Assembly (NCBI GenBank): GCA_018066965.1
Contig: JAGPVP010000009.1
Coordinates: forward strand, 1 to 64,000
Reading direction: 5' to 3'
Length of the DNA stretch: 64,000 bases
Source of the DNA: Zhongshania sp.
GTDB taxonomy: Bacteria; Pseudomonadota; Gammaproteobacteria; Pseudomonadales; Spongiibacteraceae
Below are positions 19,042 to 26,607 of this stretch, piece after piece; position 1 is the stretch's first letter, and every line of letters starts with the position of its first letter. Both the position numbers and the translations under genes were made by a program. The notes under the pieces were generated by a model that was given only the letters and a program-made list of their open reading frames with translations, was not told where the DNA came from and did no database searches.

Positions 19042-20703
19042 TTGAACGTGGAATACGATGTTGATTATTTGGTGGTGGGCTCTGGCTTTGGTGGCTCGGT
19101 ATCGGCTTATCGCCTGACTCAAAAGGGTTACAGCGTTGCCGTTATGGAGATGGGTAAGCGCTGGAGCGCAGAAACGTATCCCCGTTCTAATTGGCATTTT
19201 CACCGCTGGCTGTGGCGGCCGATGCTGGGCCTAAAGGGCTTTTTTAATATCAGCTGGTTCAAACATGTACTGGTGTTGCACGGCAACGCGGTGGGCGGCG
19301 GTTCCATTACTTATGCAAACACCTTATTGGTGCCCAAACCAGAAATTTGGCAGCAGGGGAGTTGGGCCGGTTTAAAGGATTGGAGCGCTGAAATGCCAGC
19401 GCACTATGTCACTGCCCAGAGAATGCTCGGTGTCACTGAGAACCGCATCCTAGGGCCGGCAGATCACCTTCTAAAAGAAGCGGCTGAAGACTGGGGCTGC
19501 GGTGACACGTTTTATAAAACTCAGGTTGGGGTGTTTTTTGGCGATGAGGGCGAAGCGGCCGGTAAGTCCTATCCCGATCCCTATTTTGGTGGCGAAGGCC
19601 CAGACCGTAATAGTTGCATAGCCTGCGGCGGCTGTATGGTGGGTTGTCGCTACAACGCTAAGAATAGTCTCGATAAAAACTATCTTTATTTTGCCGAAAA
19701 GCAGGGCGCGGAGGTTTTTGCTGAAACGCGCGTGGTTGATGTTGTGCCGCTTAATGGCAAGGAAGACGGTGCGGACGGTTACGAGGTCACTACCGTCAGC
19801 AGTACGTCATTCCTGTTCCGCAATAAGCGCCGCTGGCGCGTAAAAGCGTTGGTGTTCGCGGCGTCGTCCTTGGGAACACAGGAGCTGTTATTTAAGCTGC
19901 GGGACAAAAAATCACTGCCCAATATTTCCTCGCAACTGGGTCGCAAAGTCAGAACCAACGCAGAATCGCTGATTGGTGTGCGCTTGCCGAAGGCCGACAA
20001 TATGGATGAAGGTATTGCGATTGGCTCCGGTATTTACCTTGACGATAAAACCCACATTGAGGCGACACGTTATCCACGTGGCTCGGACGCTATGGGCTTG
20101 TTAGTCACTGCAATGATACGTGGGAAGACAGATTGGCGACGAATAATTACCTGGATCTACACCATGATTAGGCTATTGGTACGCAACCCTAAGCAGGCGC
20201 TTGGAGCCCTAATTCCCTTTGGTTTAGCCAAGCAGACGGTAATTTTACTGTGCATGCAAACCTTGGATGGCCATATCGATATGCTCTATAAGCGCCGCTG
20301 GTATTGGCCGTTTAGCAAGCGCATGGTGAGCTTTGGCCCTAAGATTCCCGCGCATATTCCAGAGGCCAGTGAGTTTGCCCTTAAAGCCGCGCGCCGTTTG
20401 GGCGGTATGGCGGGGAGTCTGATAACCGAAGTGTTATTTAATATCCCGGCCACGGCCCATTGTATGGGCGGCGCGGGTATGGGGCGCACTGCCGATGACG
20501 GCGTGGTCGATGTGCAAAGCCGAGTGTTTGGCTATCAGAATATGTTGGTGTGCGATGGCTCTACCTTGTCATCTAATTTGGGTGTTAATCCCTCGCTTAC
20601 TATCACTGCGATAAGTGAGCATGCCATGTCGTTTATTCCCGCCAAGCAGATGTTATCGGGCGAGGCAGGCGATATGGATTCTAAAGTGGCAGCTGTAGGC
20701 TAG
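19042..20703 (+). CDS. GMC family oxidoreductase, cholesterol-oxidase-like, with Cys-rich insert
   Basis: Flavoenzyme of 553 residues that probably oxidises a sterol or long-chain alcohol. The FAD-binding motif VVGSGFGG is at 11-18, the NAVGGGSITYAN segment near 82-93 is a typical second flavin contact, and the C-terminal CMGGAGMG...VCDGS...NPSLTITA block is the GMC_C signature. A cysteine quartet C192-x2-C195-x2-C198-x3-C202 (CIACGGCMVGC) has the spacing of a [4Fe-4S] motif and is common in this subgroup. The frame has no ATG at its start; a TTG at 19042 follows AAAAGG by about six bases, with a GTG at 19048 as alternative. It is divergent from the TetR gene and overlaps the convergent barrel-protein gene by 23 bases. 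Confidence 0.88.
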   Translation: MNVEYDVDYLVVGSGFGGSVSAYRLTQKGYSVAVMEMGKRWSAETYPRSNWHFHRWLWRPMLGLKGFFNISWFKHVLVLHGNAVGGGSITYANTLLVPKPEIWQQGSWAGLKDWSAEMPAHYVTAQRMLGVTENRILGPADHLLKEAAEDWGCGDTFYKTQVGVFFGDEGEAAGKSYPDPYFGGEGPDRNSCIACGGCMVGCRYNAKNSLDKNYLYFAEKQGAEVFAETRVVDVVPLNGKEDGADGYEVTTVSSTSFLFRNKRRWRVKALVFAASSLGTQELLFKLRDKKSLPNISSQLGRKVRTNAESLIGVRLPKADNMDEGIAIGSGIYLDDKTHIEATRYPRGSDAMGLLVTAMIRGKTDWRRIITWIYTMIRLLVRNPKQALGALIPFGLAKQTVILLCMQTLDGHIDMLYKRRWYWPFSKRMVSFGPKIPAHIPEASEFALKAARRLGGMAGSLITEVLFNIPATAHCMGGAGMGRTADDGVVDVQSRVFGYQNMLVCDGSTLSSNLGVNPSLTITAISEHAMSFIPAKQMLSGEAGDMDSKVAAVG

Positions 20704-21838
20704 CGCCGCCGCCAAATTCCCGTGGCCCAGCGTAGCTAAATTGGGCTTCGATTCTAAGTAGCTCGCCCAGGCGGTAACGCAGTCCGACGGTGGGTAGATC
20801 CGAGTCATTGTCGCTGTCTAACCACACGTAGCCGAGCAGGACATCAACTCTGTTGCTAACTGGCAGTAACGTGCTGAGTTGGTAGGCCTTGCGAGACGAC
20901 AGTTCACCAAAGCCTTTTTTCGGGGTAATGTCTGCGTCTAGGCGCAGGCTGCCCCAGCCTCCACTGTAGTTTAGATTACTGCTGACGTGGCTGCGTTGTT
21001 GGTAGCGTGTTCCCTCCGCGCCTTTCACCGCTTGTTGATAAATATCTTCAATGTCTAAGCCCAATATCCAATTGTCGACCTGGTGCTCTATACCAATATC
21101 AGCGTTGAGCTGGATGTTATCTTCTACGTCTCGGCCGCGGTCAAAGAGTTTATCTTCGTCGTATTCGGCAATAGAAATACTGCGCTCAATTACGCTAATG
21201 TTTTGAAGTTTCGCCGTCACGCCAAACTGGGTGTTGGGCATACCGTCGATGGTGAAACGGTGGTTTATTCCCAGATAATTTGTCCAGAGCGCAGATACAT
21301 CTACTGACGATTGCAGCTCGCCTAAGTTAAATAGGCCCAGTACGGTGGCAAAGCGCAGACGTGTCGCATCGGCTTCGTCGTATATAAACCGTCCGCTGCC
21401 GTTAAACTCCGAACCTCCTACCACAATCCAGTCTTTATTCTGGGTGAGCAGAGCAAAATGCCCCCCCGCCGAGAAGCTGGTCTTGTCATCGGCGGCATTA
21501 CGCAACTGTTCGACCAAGACGACTTCGTCGCCGGGAATAACGAGTATTCCCCGAGATCGCCCCTCGAGGGCGGCGCCTTCGTCGTAAATGCTTTTTAAGT
21601 TATCTAATAAGCGGTCGTTGTCGTTCAGAAAGGCGTAACCATCACCTTGGAGTGTGGTGTCGGAATAGTGATTTTCTGTAGGAAATGCGGCAGAGCGACT
21701 ATGCAATGTACTAAGCCGCTTGTCTGCATAGGTGTCGTCAGTGGTGTCGGCGATGGCCGGTGCCGATAAATAGACTAGGCCGGTGAAAAGCAGTTGTGTT
21801 ACTTGGCGAGGCGTAAATATAGGCAAGTGGCTATTCAT
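20681..21838 (-). CDS. TraF_2-like predicted outer-membrane beta-barrel protein
   Basis: Exported protein of 385 residues. A signal peptide (hydrophobic segment about 15-28, cleavage after APAIA near 30) is followed by beta-rich sequence. Segments such as FGVTAKLQNISVIERSIS and the glycine-rich final strand ending in a leucine resemble the Pfam TraF_2 family, often labelled conjugal transfer protein TraF. No other transfer genes are in the window, so a role in conjugation is unlikely. The true function, perhaps a lipid or hydrophobe channel, is unknown. Its 3' end overlaps that of the GMC gene on the opposite strand. Confidence 0.6.
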   Translation of the reverse strand: MNSHLPIFTPRQVTQLLFTGLVYLSAPAIADTTDDTYADKRLSTLHSRSAAFPTENHYSDTTLQGDGYAFLNDNDRLLDNLKSIYDEGAALEGRSRGILVIPGDEVVLVEQLRNAADDKTSFSAGGHFALLTQNKDWIVVGGSEFNGSGRFIYDEADATRLRFATVLGLFNLGELQSSVDVSALWTNYLGINHRFTIDGMPNTQFGVTAKLQNISVIERSISIAEYDEDKLFDRGRDVEDNIQLNADIGIEHQVDNWILGLDIEDIYQQAVKGAEGTRYQQRSHVSSNLNYSGGWGSLRLDADITPKKGFGELSSRKAYQLSTLLPVSNRVDVLLGYVWLDSDNDSDLPTVGLRYRLGELLRIEAQFSYAGPREFGGGASLQLPL

Positions 21839-22182
21839 CCTGTTGACGGTATTATTTTGACCGATTTTTGGTCGTTATTTTTATTAAGGATTTGGCAGAA
21901 TAGTGGAGCTGAACCGAGGCGGCAAGCACATCGCTGGTGTTTTGTGTAATATCGCCAAGCATTGTTTAGTGGCTTAACGGTGCGGTGCTTAACAATAATA
22001 AAACTATGAGTGAGCTTTACACGAGCCGGAATTTGGTTCTCTGGCAAGGAAAAATCGCACGGAATGAGGAGTTTATACTCGTAAACGACCGATTGAGTAC
22101 GATTTTTGCCAAAAGTAGGCGTCTTTAAGCGATGCCGGCAGAGGGAAAATAACTATCGTGCAAAGGCCTCTATGAGAGTTTT
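21839..22182. other. Intergenic region without a supported gene
   Basis: These 344 bases separate two divergent genes. No open frame with a ribosome-binding site and coding character is seen. An 8-base inverted repeat (AAAAATCG at 22050, CGATTTTT at 22100) is present, but the long spacer makes it weak. Promoters for both neighbours should lie here. Confidence 0.5.
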
Positions 22183-22785
22183 TTGATGATGACATCTCAA
22201 TGCAAAACTATTTGCAGTTATCCCCTGTTACTCAAAATAGTGCGGGGCTTAGTGGGCAGCCTCTTTGTTTTGGCAGGTTGGCGCTTTGATCGCAAGCAGC
22301 CTATTGCGCGTAAGTACGTCATGATTGTTGCTCCGCACACCAGTAACTGGGATTTTTTTCTTATGGTTGTGTTGGGTGCAGGTTTGGCGCGGCAGGTGCG
22401 TTTTATGGGTAAACACAGCTTATTTAACGGTTGGCGTGGCAGCCTATTACGTTGGCTTGGTGGCGTGGCTGTTGAGCGCAGCAGTCAGCATAATTTTGTG
22501 TCTCAGATGGTGTCATTGTTTCAAGAAACCGATGACATGGTGCTGATTATTGCGCCGGAAGGCACGCGTGGCAAAGTCGCTGCATGGAAGGGTGGCTTTT
22601 ACCATATTGCCGCAGGTGCGGGGATTCCCGTGTTGGCTGCACAACTAGATTACGCCAAGAAAACCGCCATGATTGCGCCAGAATATCGTCTCAGTGGTGA
22701 CTACGACTGCGATCTTGCACAAATTCAGGCGCTGTATTCTGACGTTACCGCTAAATATCCTGAGCAAGACAGTAGCTGCTTTTAA
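22183..22785 (+). CDS. Small PlsC-type acyltransferase
   Basis: Protein of 200 residues with a compact lysophosphatidate-acyltransferase fold. HTSNWD (His50-x4-Asp55) is the catalytic HX4D, MGKHSLF and GGVAVERSS form block II, and APEGTRGK block III. Short members of this type acylate lysophospholipids or similar acceptors, and the acceptor cannot be read from sequence. Several ATGs (22183, 22186) sit together after a GAGAG, so the start is uncertain by one residue. It is the fourth PlsC-superfamily protein in the window. Confidence 0.85.
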   Translation: MMMTSQCKTICSYPLLLKIVRGLVGSLFVLAGWRFDRKQPIARKYVMIVAPHTSNWDFFLMVVLGAGLARQVRFMGKHSLFNGWRGSLLRWLGGVAVERSSQHNFVSQMVSLFQETDDMVLIIAPEGTRGKVAAWKGGFYHIAAGAGIPVLAAQLDYAKKTAMIAPEYRLSGDYDCDLAQIQALYSDVTAKYPEQDSSCF

Positions 22786-23101
22786 TCTTGGTAGTTGTGT
22801 GGCTTTAAACCCACGACTGTGATTTTTGTGTCTATAGTAGAAACAGTGCTCGTTGCTTGTCGATTTTTATGCCGGCCAGTGCAAGCTAGTAAATGCCTGC
22901 TTATACCTAGTAATTACTTTGTGTGAGCCAAGTTTAAGGTCATTGTGATGAGTATTGAGAAAATTACGCGCTAGCTAGGTGGAATACACAATATTGCTGT
23001 GCGGCGTAGCTTGTTATAAAGGACACTTTGGCTTGTATAGAATGCGAACGAATGACCATGTCGATGGTTAGTTGGATAGAACTCAGCGATTGGATGATGA
23101 A
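22786..23101. other. Intergenic region before the ethylene-receptor-like kinase
   Basis: About 316 bases with no supported gene. An in-frame TTG at 23072 would extend the kinase by ten residues. I see no clear terminator or operator here. Confidence 0.4.
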
Positions 23102-24334
23102 ATGTCGGATGTTATGAATTTTTTGCTTGGCCCCGAAATGCCGCCGCACGGGCATTGTTATTTGTGGAATGAAGATTTGGTGCGCTTGCACGTCACTAGC
23201 GACGTGCTAATCACCTTGTCGTATTTCACTATTCCAATCGCCTTGGTGTATTTGGTACGTAAGCGCGAAGATTTAAAATTCAACTTTATGTTTGTGATGT
23301 TCGCGATATTTATTTTTGCCTGCGGCGCGACTCATCTTATTAATATTTTCAATGTGTGGCATGGCGCTTATTGGCTGAGTGGCATTGTGAAATTGATCAC
23401 GGCGATTGCATCGGTTGGAACGGCTATCGCAGTGTGGCCTTTAATTCCCAAGGCCTTGGCGATTCCGAGTAATCAGCAATTACTCGCCCTAAACCAGCAG
23501 CTGCGCGATGAGGTGGCCGACAATATTAAGCAGCGGGCAGAGGTCGAGCGTCTGTCTCGTGATTTACGTCAGCTGGTTGATGAACGAACCGAAGAGCTGG
23601 CTGAAACGCGGGTAATGAAAACGCTGCTTGAGCAGAACCACGACTCGCTTGAACGCTCGAATACAGCCCTGGAACAATATGCCTTGGTGATGGCCCGTGA
23701 TATTAAAGAACCGCTGCGGTCTATTGCGGTATTTGGCGAGTTACTGGCAGACCGCTTAAGCGATCGCTTGGCAGAGGACGAGGCGAAGTGGCTGGCAATG
23801 ATCGTGAAGTCAGCCAAGCGCAGCACCTCGATGATTGATGACTTACATGAGTACTCGGTACTGCAGCCGAGCAGTGACATTGAGCCGTCGTCCTTAGAAG
23901 ATGCCCTTGAGCAAGCCTTGGTGGCCAATGCCGCAGAGTTGAAAAAGCACGGCGTAAGCTTGCAGCGTGAAACATTGGCAATGGTCGGAGTACCTAAAGT
24001 GCCGTTGGCGCAATTGCTGGGACAACTGTTGAACAATGCGATTAAGTTTAGCCGAAATCAGGCAGCGCCAAAAATAGATATTGGCCCGTTGAATGATGGC
24101 GAAAGTGGCGAGACTGGGTTTTATATTCGCGATAACGGCATTGGTTTTGCGCGACAGTACGGCAACCGTATTTTTGGCGTGTTTGAGCGTTTGCACACTG
24201 AACAGGAATACGAAGGCAACGGCATTGGCTTGGCTATTTGCCGACGCATTCTTGATGAGTATCAGGGCCGCGTTGTAGTAGTGAGTGAAGAGGGCGCGGG
24301 AGCAGAGTTTCGTATTTACTTGCCAGCCGTATAG
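23102..24334 (+). CDS. Ethylene-receptor-type sensor with degenerate histidine kinase
   Basis: Membrane sensor of 410 residues. The N-terminal three-span domain (about 30-115) matches plant ETR1 and cyanobacterial ethylene-binding domains. The copper/ethylene residues of ETR1 (Asp25, Tyr32, Pro36, Cys65, His69) correspond to D34, Y41, P45, C74 and H78 here with a constant offset of nine. A coiled-coil linker follows (about 125-185). The dimerisation domain reads MARDIKEPLRS where the usual box is ASHDLQEPLR, so the phospho-acceptor His is Arg199 (codon CGT at 23696). The HATPase domain keeps LLNNAIKF, DNGIGF and GNGIGLAI, so ATP binding may remain. The start at 23102 is chosen by family alignment. 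Ligand and output are inference. Confidence 0.87.
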   Translation: MSDVMNFLLGPEMPPHGHCYLWNEDLVRLHVTSDVLITLSYFTIPIALVYLVRKREDLKFNFMFVMFAIFIFACGATHLINIFNVWHGAYWLSGIVKLITAIASVGTAIAVWPLIPKALAIPSNQQLLALNQQLRDEVADNIKQRAEVERLSRDLRQLVDERTEELAETRVMKTLLEQNHDSLERSNTALEQYALVMARDIKEPLRSIAVFGELLADRLSDRLAEDEAKWLAMIVKSAKRSTSMIDDLHEYSVLQPSSDIEPSSLEDALEQALVANAAELKKHGVSLQRETLAMVGVPKVPLAQLLGQLLNNAIKFSRNQAAPKIDIGPLNDGESGETGFYIRDNGIGFARQYGNRIFGVFERLHTEQEYEGNGIGLAICRRILDEYQGRVVVVSEEGAGAEFRIYLPAV

Positions 24335-24399
24335 CCGCATTGAAATGATTGGCTTGGGTTACGCGCCCAAGCCATATCGCATTAATTCAGTAAAAGATT

Positions 24400-24657
24400 C
24401 TAGTTTTGAGGGCCGTTTTCGCTGGGTGCTGACTGACTAATTCGTGTAAATATCATGTCTGCCATTGCTGCGTCGCCGCGCCATATTTGCTGAGCGATGG
24501 CGGCACCAGTTTGGCGGCTGCGATCAAGGTGACGGTTAAAGCGCCGGCAATGGCGACAAATCATCAGGTGCAATCGAACCTCAACGCGCTTCCAGCCGGT
24601 ATGCTGGTGGTCGATATGGTCGCTGGCAAGATCGGTAAATTGCTTACAATTTAGCAT
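24400..24657 (-). CDS. Zinc-finger anti-sigma factor, short
   Basis: Protein of 85 residues with a His-x3-Cys-x2-Cys (HLMICRHC) zinc-finger motif of anti-sigma factors, preceded by LNCKQFTDLASDHID, the typical start of zf-HC2 proteins. There is no membrane span, so it should act in the cytosol. Its start overlaps the ECF sigma gene by seven bases, the standard sigma/anti-sigma arrangement, and it presumably holds that sigma inactive. The metal-binding residues suggest it might sense metal or oxidation directly; this is inference. Confidence 0.8.
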   Translation of the reverse strand: MLNCKQFTDLASDHIDHQHTGWKRVEVRLHLMICRHCRRFNRHLDRSRQTGAAIAQQIWRGDAAMADMIFTRISQSAPSENGPQN

Positions 24658-25277
24658 TCTCCGGTCTCCTGATAGTGATTGATGATTTTCATAAGCTGCA
24701 ATCGCGCACGGTGCAGAATCACCCTAACATTGGCCTCGGTCAGCGAGAGAATCTCGGCTATTTCTTCCAAGCTGCTCTGCTCAACATCGCGCAGTAAAAA
24801 TACTGCTTTCTGATTTTCTGGCAATACCGTTAAAGTGTGTTCAATGCAGTGTCTTAATTGATCCTCCTGAAGCATCAGCTCCGGTGTATTTATATCCCAA
24901 TGCGATGGTGGGTTTACCCAGTGGCCGCTGCCATTAAAACTAGTTGGGTCGACCTCAGGTCGCACTTCGTCAATATCGCCAAAACTGCTGTGGCGTTTTT
25001 CGCGTCGCAGCCTCGATTTGGCCTCGTTGCTCACAATCTGAATCATCCACGTCGACAGACTGGAGCGGCCTTCAAACTTCCCAATGGCCTTGTAGATAGA
25101 ACTCCAGGCTTCTTGGGTAACATCTTCGGCGAATACATCGCCGGCGATGGCTCGCGCTACGATCAGCAACTTGGGGTGATAAGCGCTGATAAGCTGTTTA
25201 AACGCATTGTTATCACCCGCTTTGAGGCGGGTGATAAGTTCCTGATCGTCAACGGGCAGTGACACGGGCAAATCCAA
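24651..25277 (-). CDS. ECF-type RNA polymerase sigma factor
   Basis: Sigma-70 family protein of 208 residues with region 2 (LKAGDNNAFKQLISAYHPKL to STWMIQIVSNEAKSRLRR) and region 4 (LPENQKAVFLLRDVEQ to LTEANVRVILHRARLQL), joined by an acidic, Pro/Ser-rich linker of about 45 residues. The frame has no early ATG; a TTG at 25277 is the longest start and is uncertain. The anti-sigma gene overlaps its end. HvfX lies 79 bases upstream on the same strand, so hvfX, sigma and anti-sigma probably form one unit. The two identical promoter-like elements between hvfX and hvfA are its likely targets. Confidence 0.9.
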   Translation of the reverse strand: MDLPVSLPVDDQELITRLKAGDNNAFKQLISAYHPKLLIVARAIAGDVFAEDVTQEAWSSIYKAIGKFEGRSSLSTWMIQIVSNEAKSRLRREKRHSSFGDIDEVRPEVDPTSFNGSGHWVNPPSHWDINTPELMLQEDQLRHCIEHTLTVLPENQKAVFLLRDVEQSSLEEIAEILSLTEANVRVILHRARLQLMKIINHYQETGEC

Positions 25278-25356
25278 ACCATGATTAAGCCCCTAGTGTC
25301 TCTGATCCTCCTGCCTACAGGCAACAACTCACTGCATTAGCGTTTGAAATTGTTGC

Positions 25357-25968
25357 TTATTTTGCGCCGGGCAGGGCCCGCCCCAGCCAGTAATCGACGC
25401 TGACAAAACGCCCGCCGCCCATCACCATTAATGCCAGCAGCATAATTAAGTAAGTGACAGCAAACTCAATACCGTTATTCAGTACCACAAAGTTGCCGCT
25501 AGACGTGAGCCAGTCGTAATTGCCATGGGTTTCCAATAAAGACCGGGCTGCAGACAGTTTTTCAACCGAGTCCGCCACGCGTTCATTGGCAAATGGCGCG
25601 CTGGCATCGGCAATGGCTTGCCAGCCGTTATTCCAATGCACCGTTGTGGCGGCGACAATCATGGTCATGGCGAGTGGAATCGATATCCAGCGAGTTGCAA
25701 AGCCCAGTAGTAATAGCGCTGCGCCACCAACCTCCGCTGCCGTTGCCATAAATGCCATCACATAAGGGAAGGGTAGTCCAAGCCCCCAGTCGCTATTGCC
25801 AAACCACTCGGCGGTGTCAGCAAAATGCATCATCTTACTGCTGCCAGCCATCCAAAATACCGGTACCAAGTACAGGCGAAGCGCCAGTGACGGTAAGCCG
25901 TCAAGAGGCATTGCCAGTCGCCCTATGGCATTTTGCAGGCTGCGAAGTTTGCTGAAAAAATCTACCAT
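25357..25968 (-). CDS. hvfX: HvfX-like DoxX family membrane protein
   Basis: Inner-membrane protein of 203 residues with four predicted spans and the DoxX signature (LRLYLVPVFWMAGSSKM, then AEVGGAALLLLGF). The inserted loop with VHWNNGWQAIA and the NNGIEFAVTYLIMLLALM segment match the HvfX subgroup that accompanies copper-binding RiPP precursors. HvfX is thought to act in maturation or membrane handling of these peptides. The ATG has GGAG eight bases upstream. It is divergent from the hvfA-like precursor gene across a 232-base region with a bidirectional promoter. No DUF692 (HvfB) or DUF2063 (HvfC) gene accompanies it here. Confidence 0.82.
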   Translation of the reverse strand: MVDFFSKLRSLQNAIGRLAMPLDGLPSLALRLYLVPVFWMAGSSKMMHFADTAEWFGNSDWGLGLPFPYVMAFMATAAEVGGAALLLLGFATRWISIPLAMTMIVAATTVHWNNGWQAIADASAPFANERVADSVEKLSAARSLLETHGNYDWLTSSGNFVVLNNGIEFAVTYLIMLLALMVMGGGRFVSVDYWLGRALPGAK

Positions 25969-26043
25969 GGGGTTTACTCCGTATAGTGATCACGATTGCG
26001 TGACTGTCGACTTGATGACAGTAATCGTGGTGCATGTTTATGC

Positions 26044-26075
26044 TTATAAGACGTACGGCGAGAAATCTTGTTACA
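26044..26075 (-). promoter_or_regulatory. ECF-type promoter candidate for hvfX
   Basis: Read on the minus strand: TGTAACA (26075-26069), 16 bases, then GTCTTATA (26052-26045). The same elements with the same spacing occur on the plus strand towards hvfA. TGTAAC-type -35 boxes are known for some ECF sigma factors; assignment to the neighbouring sigma gene is inference. Confidence 0.55.
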
Positions 26076-26108
26076 TGTGTTGGGGAATAAATTTATTTTC
26101 TCTGGTGT

Positions 26109-26139
26109 TGTAACAGTAGCTAACCTTGTTTCTCTTATA
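26109..26139 (+). promoter_or_regulatory. ECF-type promoter candidate for hvfA
   Basis: TGTAACA (26109-26115), 16 bases, then CTCTTATA (26132-26139), about 60 bases before the hvfA start. It has the same architecture as the divergent hvfX element, and the two -35 boxes form an inverted repeat. Confidence 0.55.
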
Positions 26140-26200
26140 GGTAGAGTCGCAATGTTGCGGCCAATTTGATCTTTTAACTTATTACTAAGGTGATGACACA

Positions 26201-26467
26201 ATGAAAAATACTGCGATGACGGCCCTCGGTGCGGCCATGCTAGCCTCTTCAATGGCCTCAGTTGCCGTTGCAGATACCAACCCTTTTGCAGCAAAAGTAA
26301 TGAGCAGCGGTTATCAGCTAGCTGATTACGCGAAAGACGCGGAAGGCAAATGTGGCGAAGCAAAATGCGGCGCAGAGAAAAAAGCAGCTGAAGCTAAGTG
26401 CGGCGCTGACAAGGCTGCTAAAGAAGGTAAGTGCGGCGAGGCCAAATGCGGCGCTGACAAGAAGTAA
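26201..26467 (+). CDS. hvfA: HvfA-like copper-binding RiPP precursor (Cys-repeat peptide)
   Basis: Small exported protein of 88 residues. A signal peptide ends near AVA24-D25, the mature start is DTNPFAAKVMSSGYQLA as in HvfA proteins, and the tail carries five Lys-Cys-Gly units (Cys51, 56, 67, 78, 83) within EGKCG or EAKCG blocks spaced by Ala/Lys/Glu-rich linkers. In characterised systems the Cys of EGKCG is converted to oxazolone/thioamide by HvfB/HvfC and the product binds copper in the periplasm. Only two of the five units are strict EGKCG. AAGGTG precedes the ATG and a strong terminator follows, so it is a single-gene transcript. The modifying enzymes are not encoded in this window. Confidence 0.82.
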   Translation: MKNTAMTALGAAMLASSMASVAVADTNPFAAKVMSSGYQLADYAKDAEGKCGEAKCGAEKKAAEAKCGADKAAKEGKCGEAKCGADKK

Positions 26468-26488
26468 TAGCTAGACCCCGTTAGGCTT

Positions 26489-26525
26489 AGCCTCTTTGCC
26501 CTCGCAAAGAGGCTGAATTTCTCTT
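26489..26525 (+). terminator. Rho-independent terminator after hvfA
   Basis: A perfect ten-base stem (AGCCTCTTTG/CAAAGAGGCT, 26489-26498 and 26505-26514) with a six-base loop is followed by the T-rich GAATTTCTCTTT. It begins 21 bases after the hvfA stop. Confidence 0.8.
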
Positions 26526-26607
26526 TCAACCCCCCTTCCATTTTTGGCTAGTGACTGGCCAACCTTCATTAGGCTCATTATAGTGTGGCAGCGCCAGACC
26601 GGTATTC

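Noticed and set aside
22050-22107. Inverted repeat AAAAATCG/CGATTTTT upstream of the small acyltransferase
   Set aside because: Eight A/T-rich bases with a 42-base spacer are expected by chance; no symmetrical context.
23569-24036. A 155-residue frame antisense to the ethylene-type kinase
   Set aside because: Ser/Cys-rich with no family match and fully inside a conserved HATPase and linker region.
25321-25356. Hairpin GCAACAA/TTGTTGC between hvfX and the sigma gene as a terminator
   Set aside because: Seven-base stem with a 22-base loop and no T-run; hvfX and sigma genes are more likely co-transcribed.
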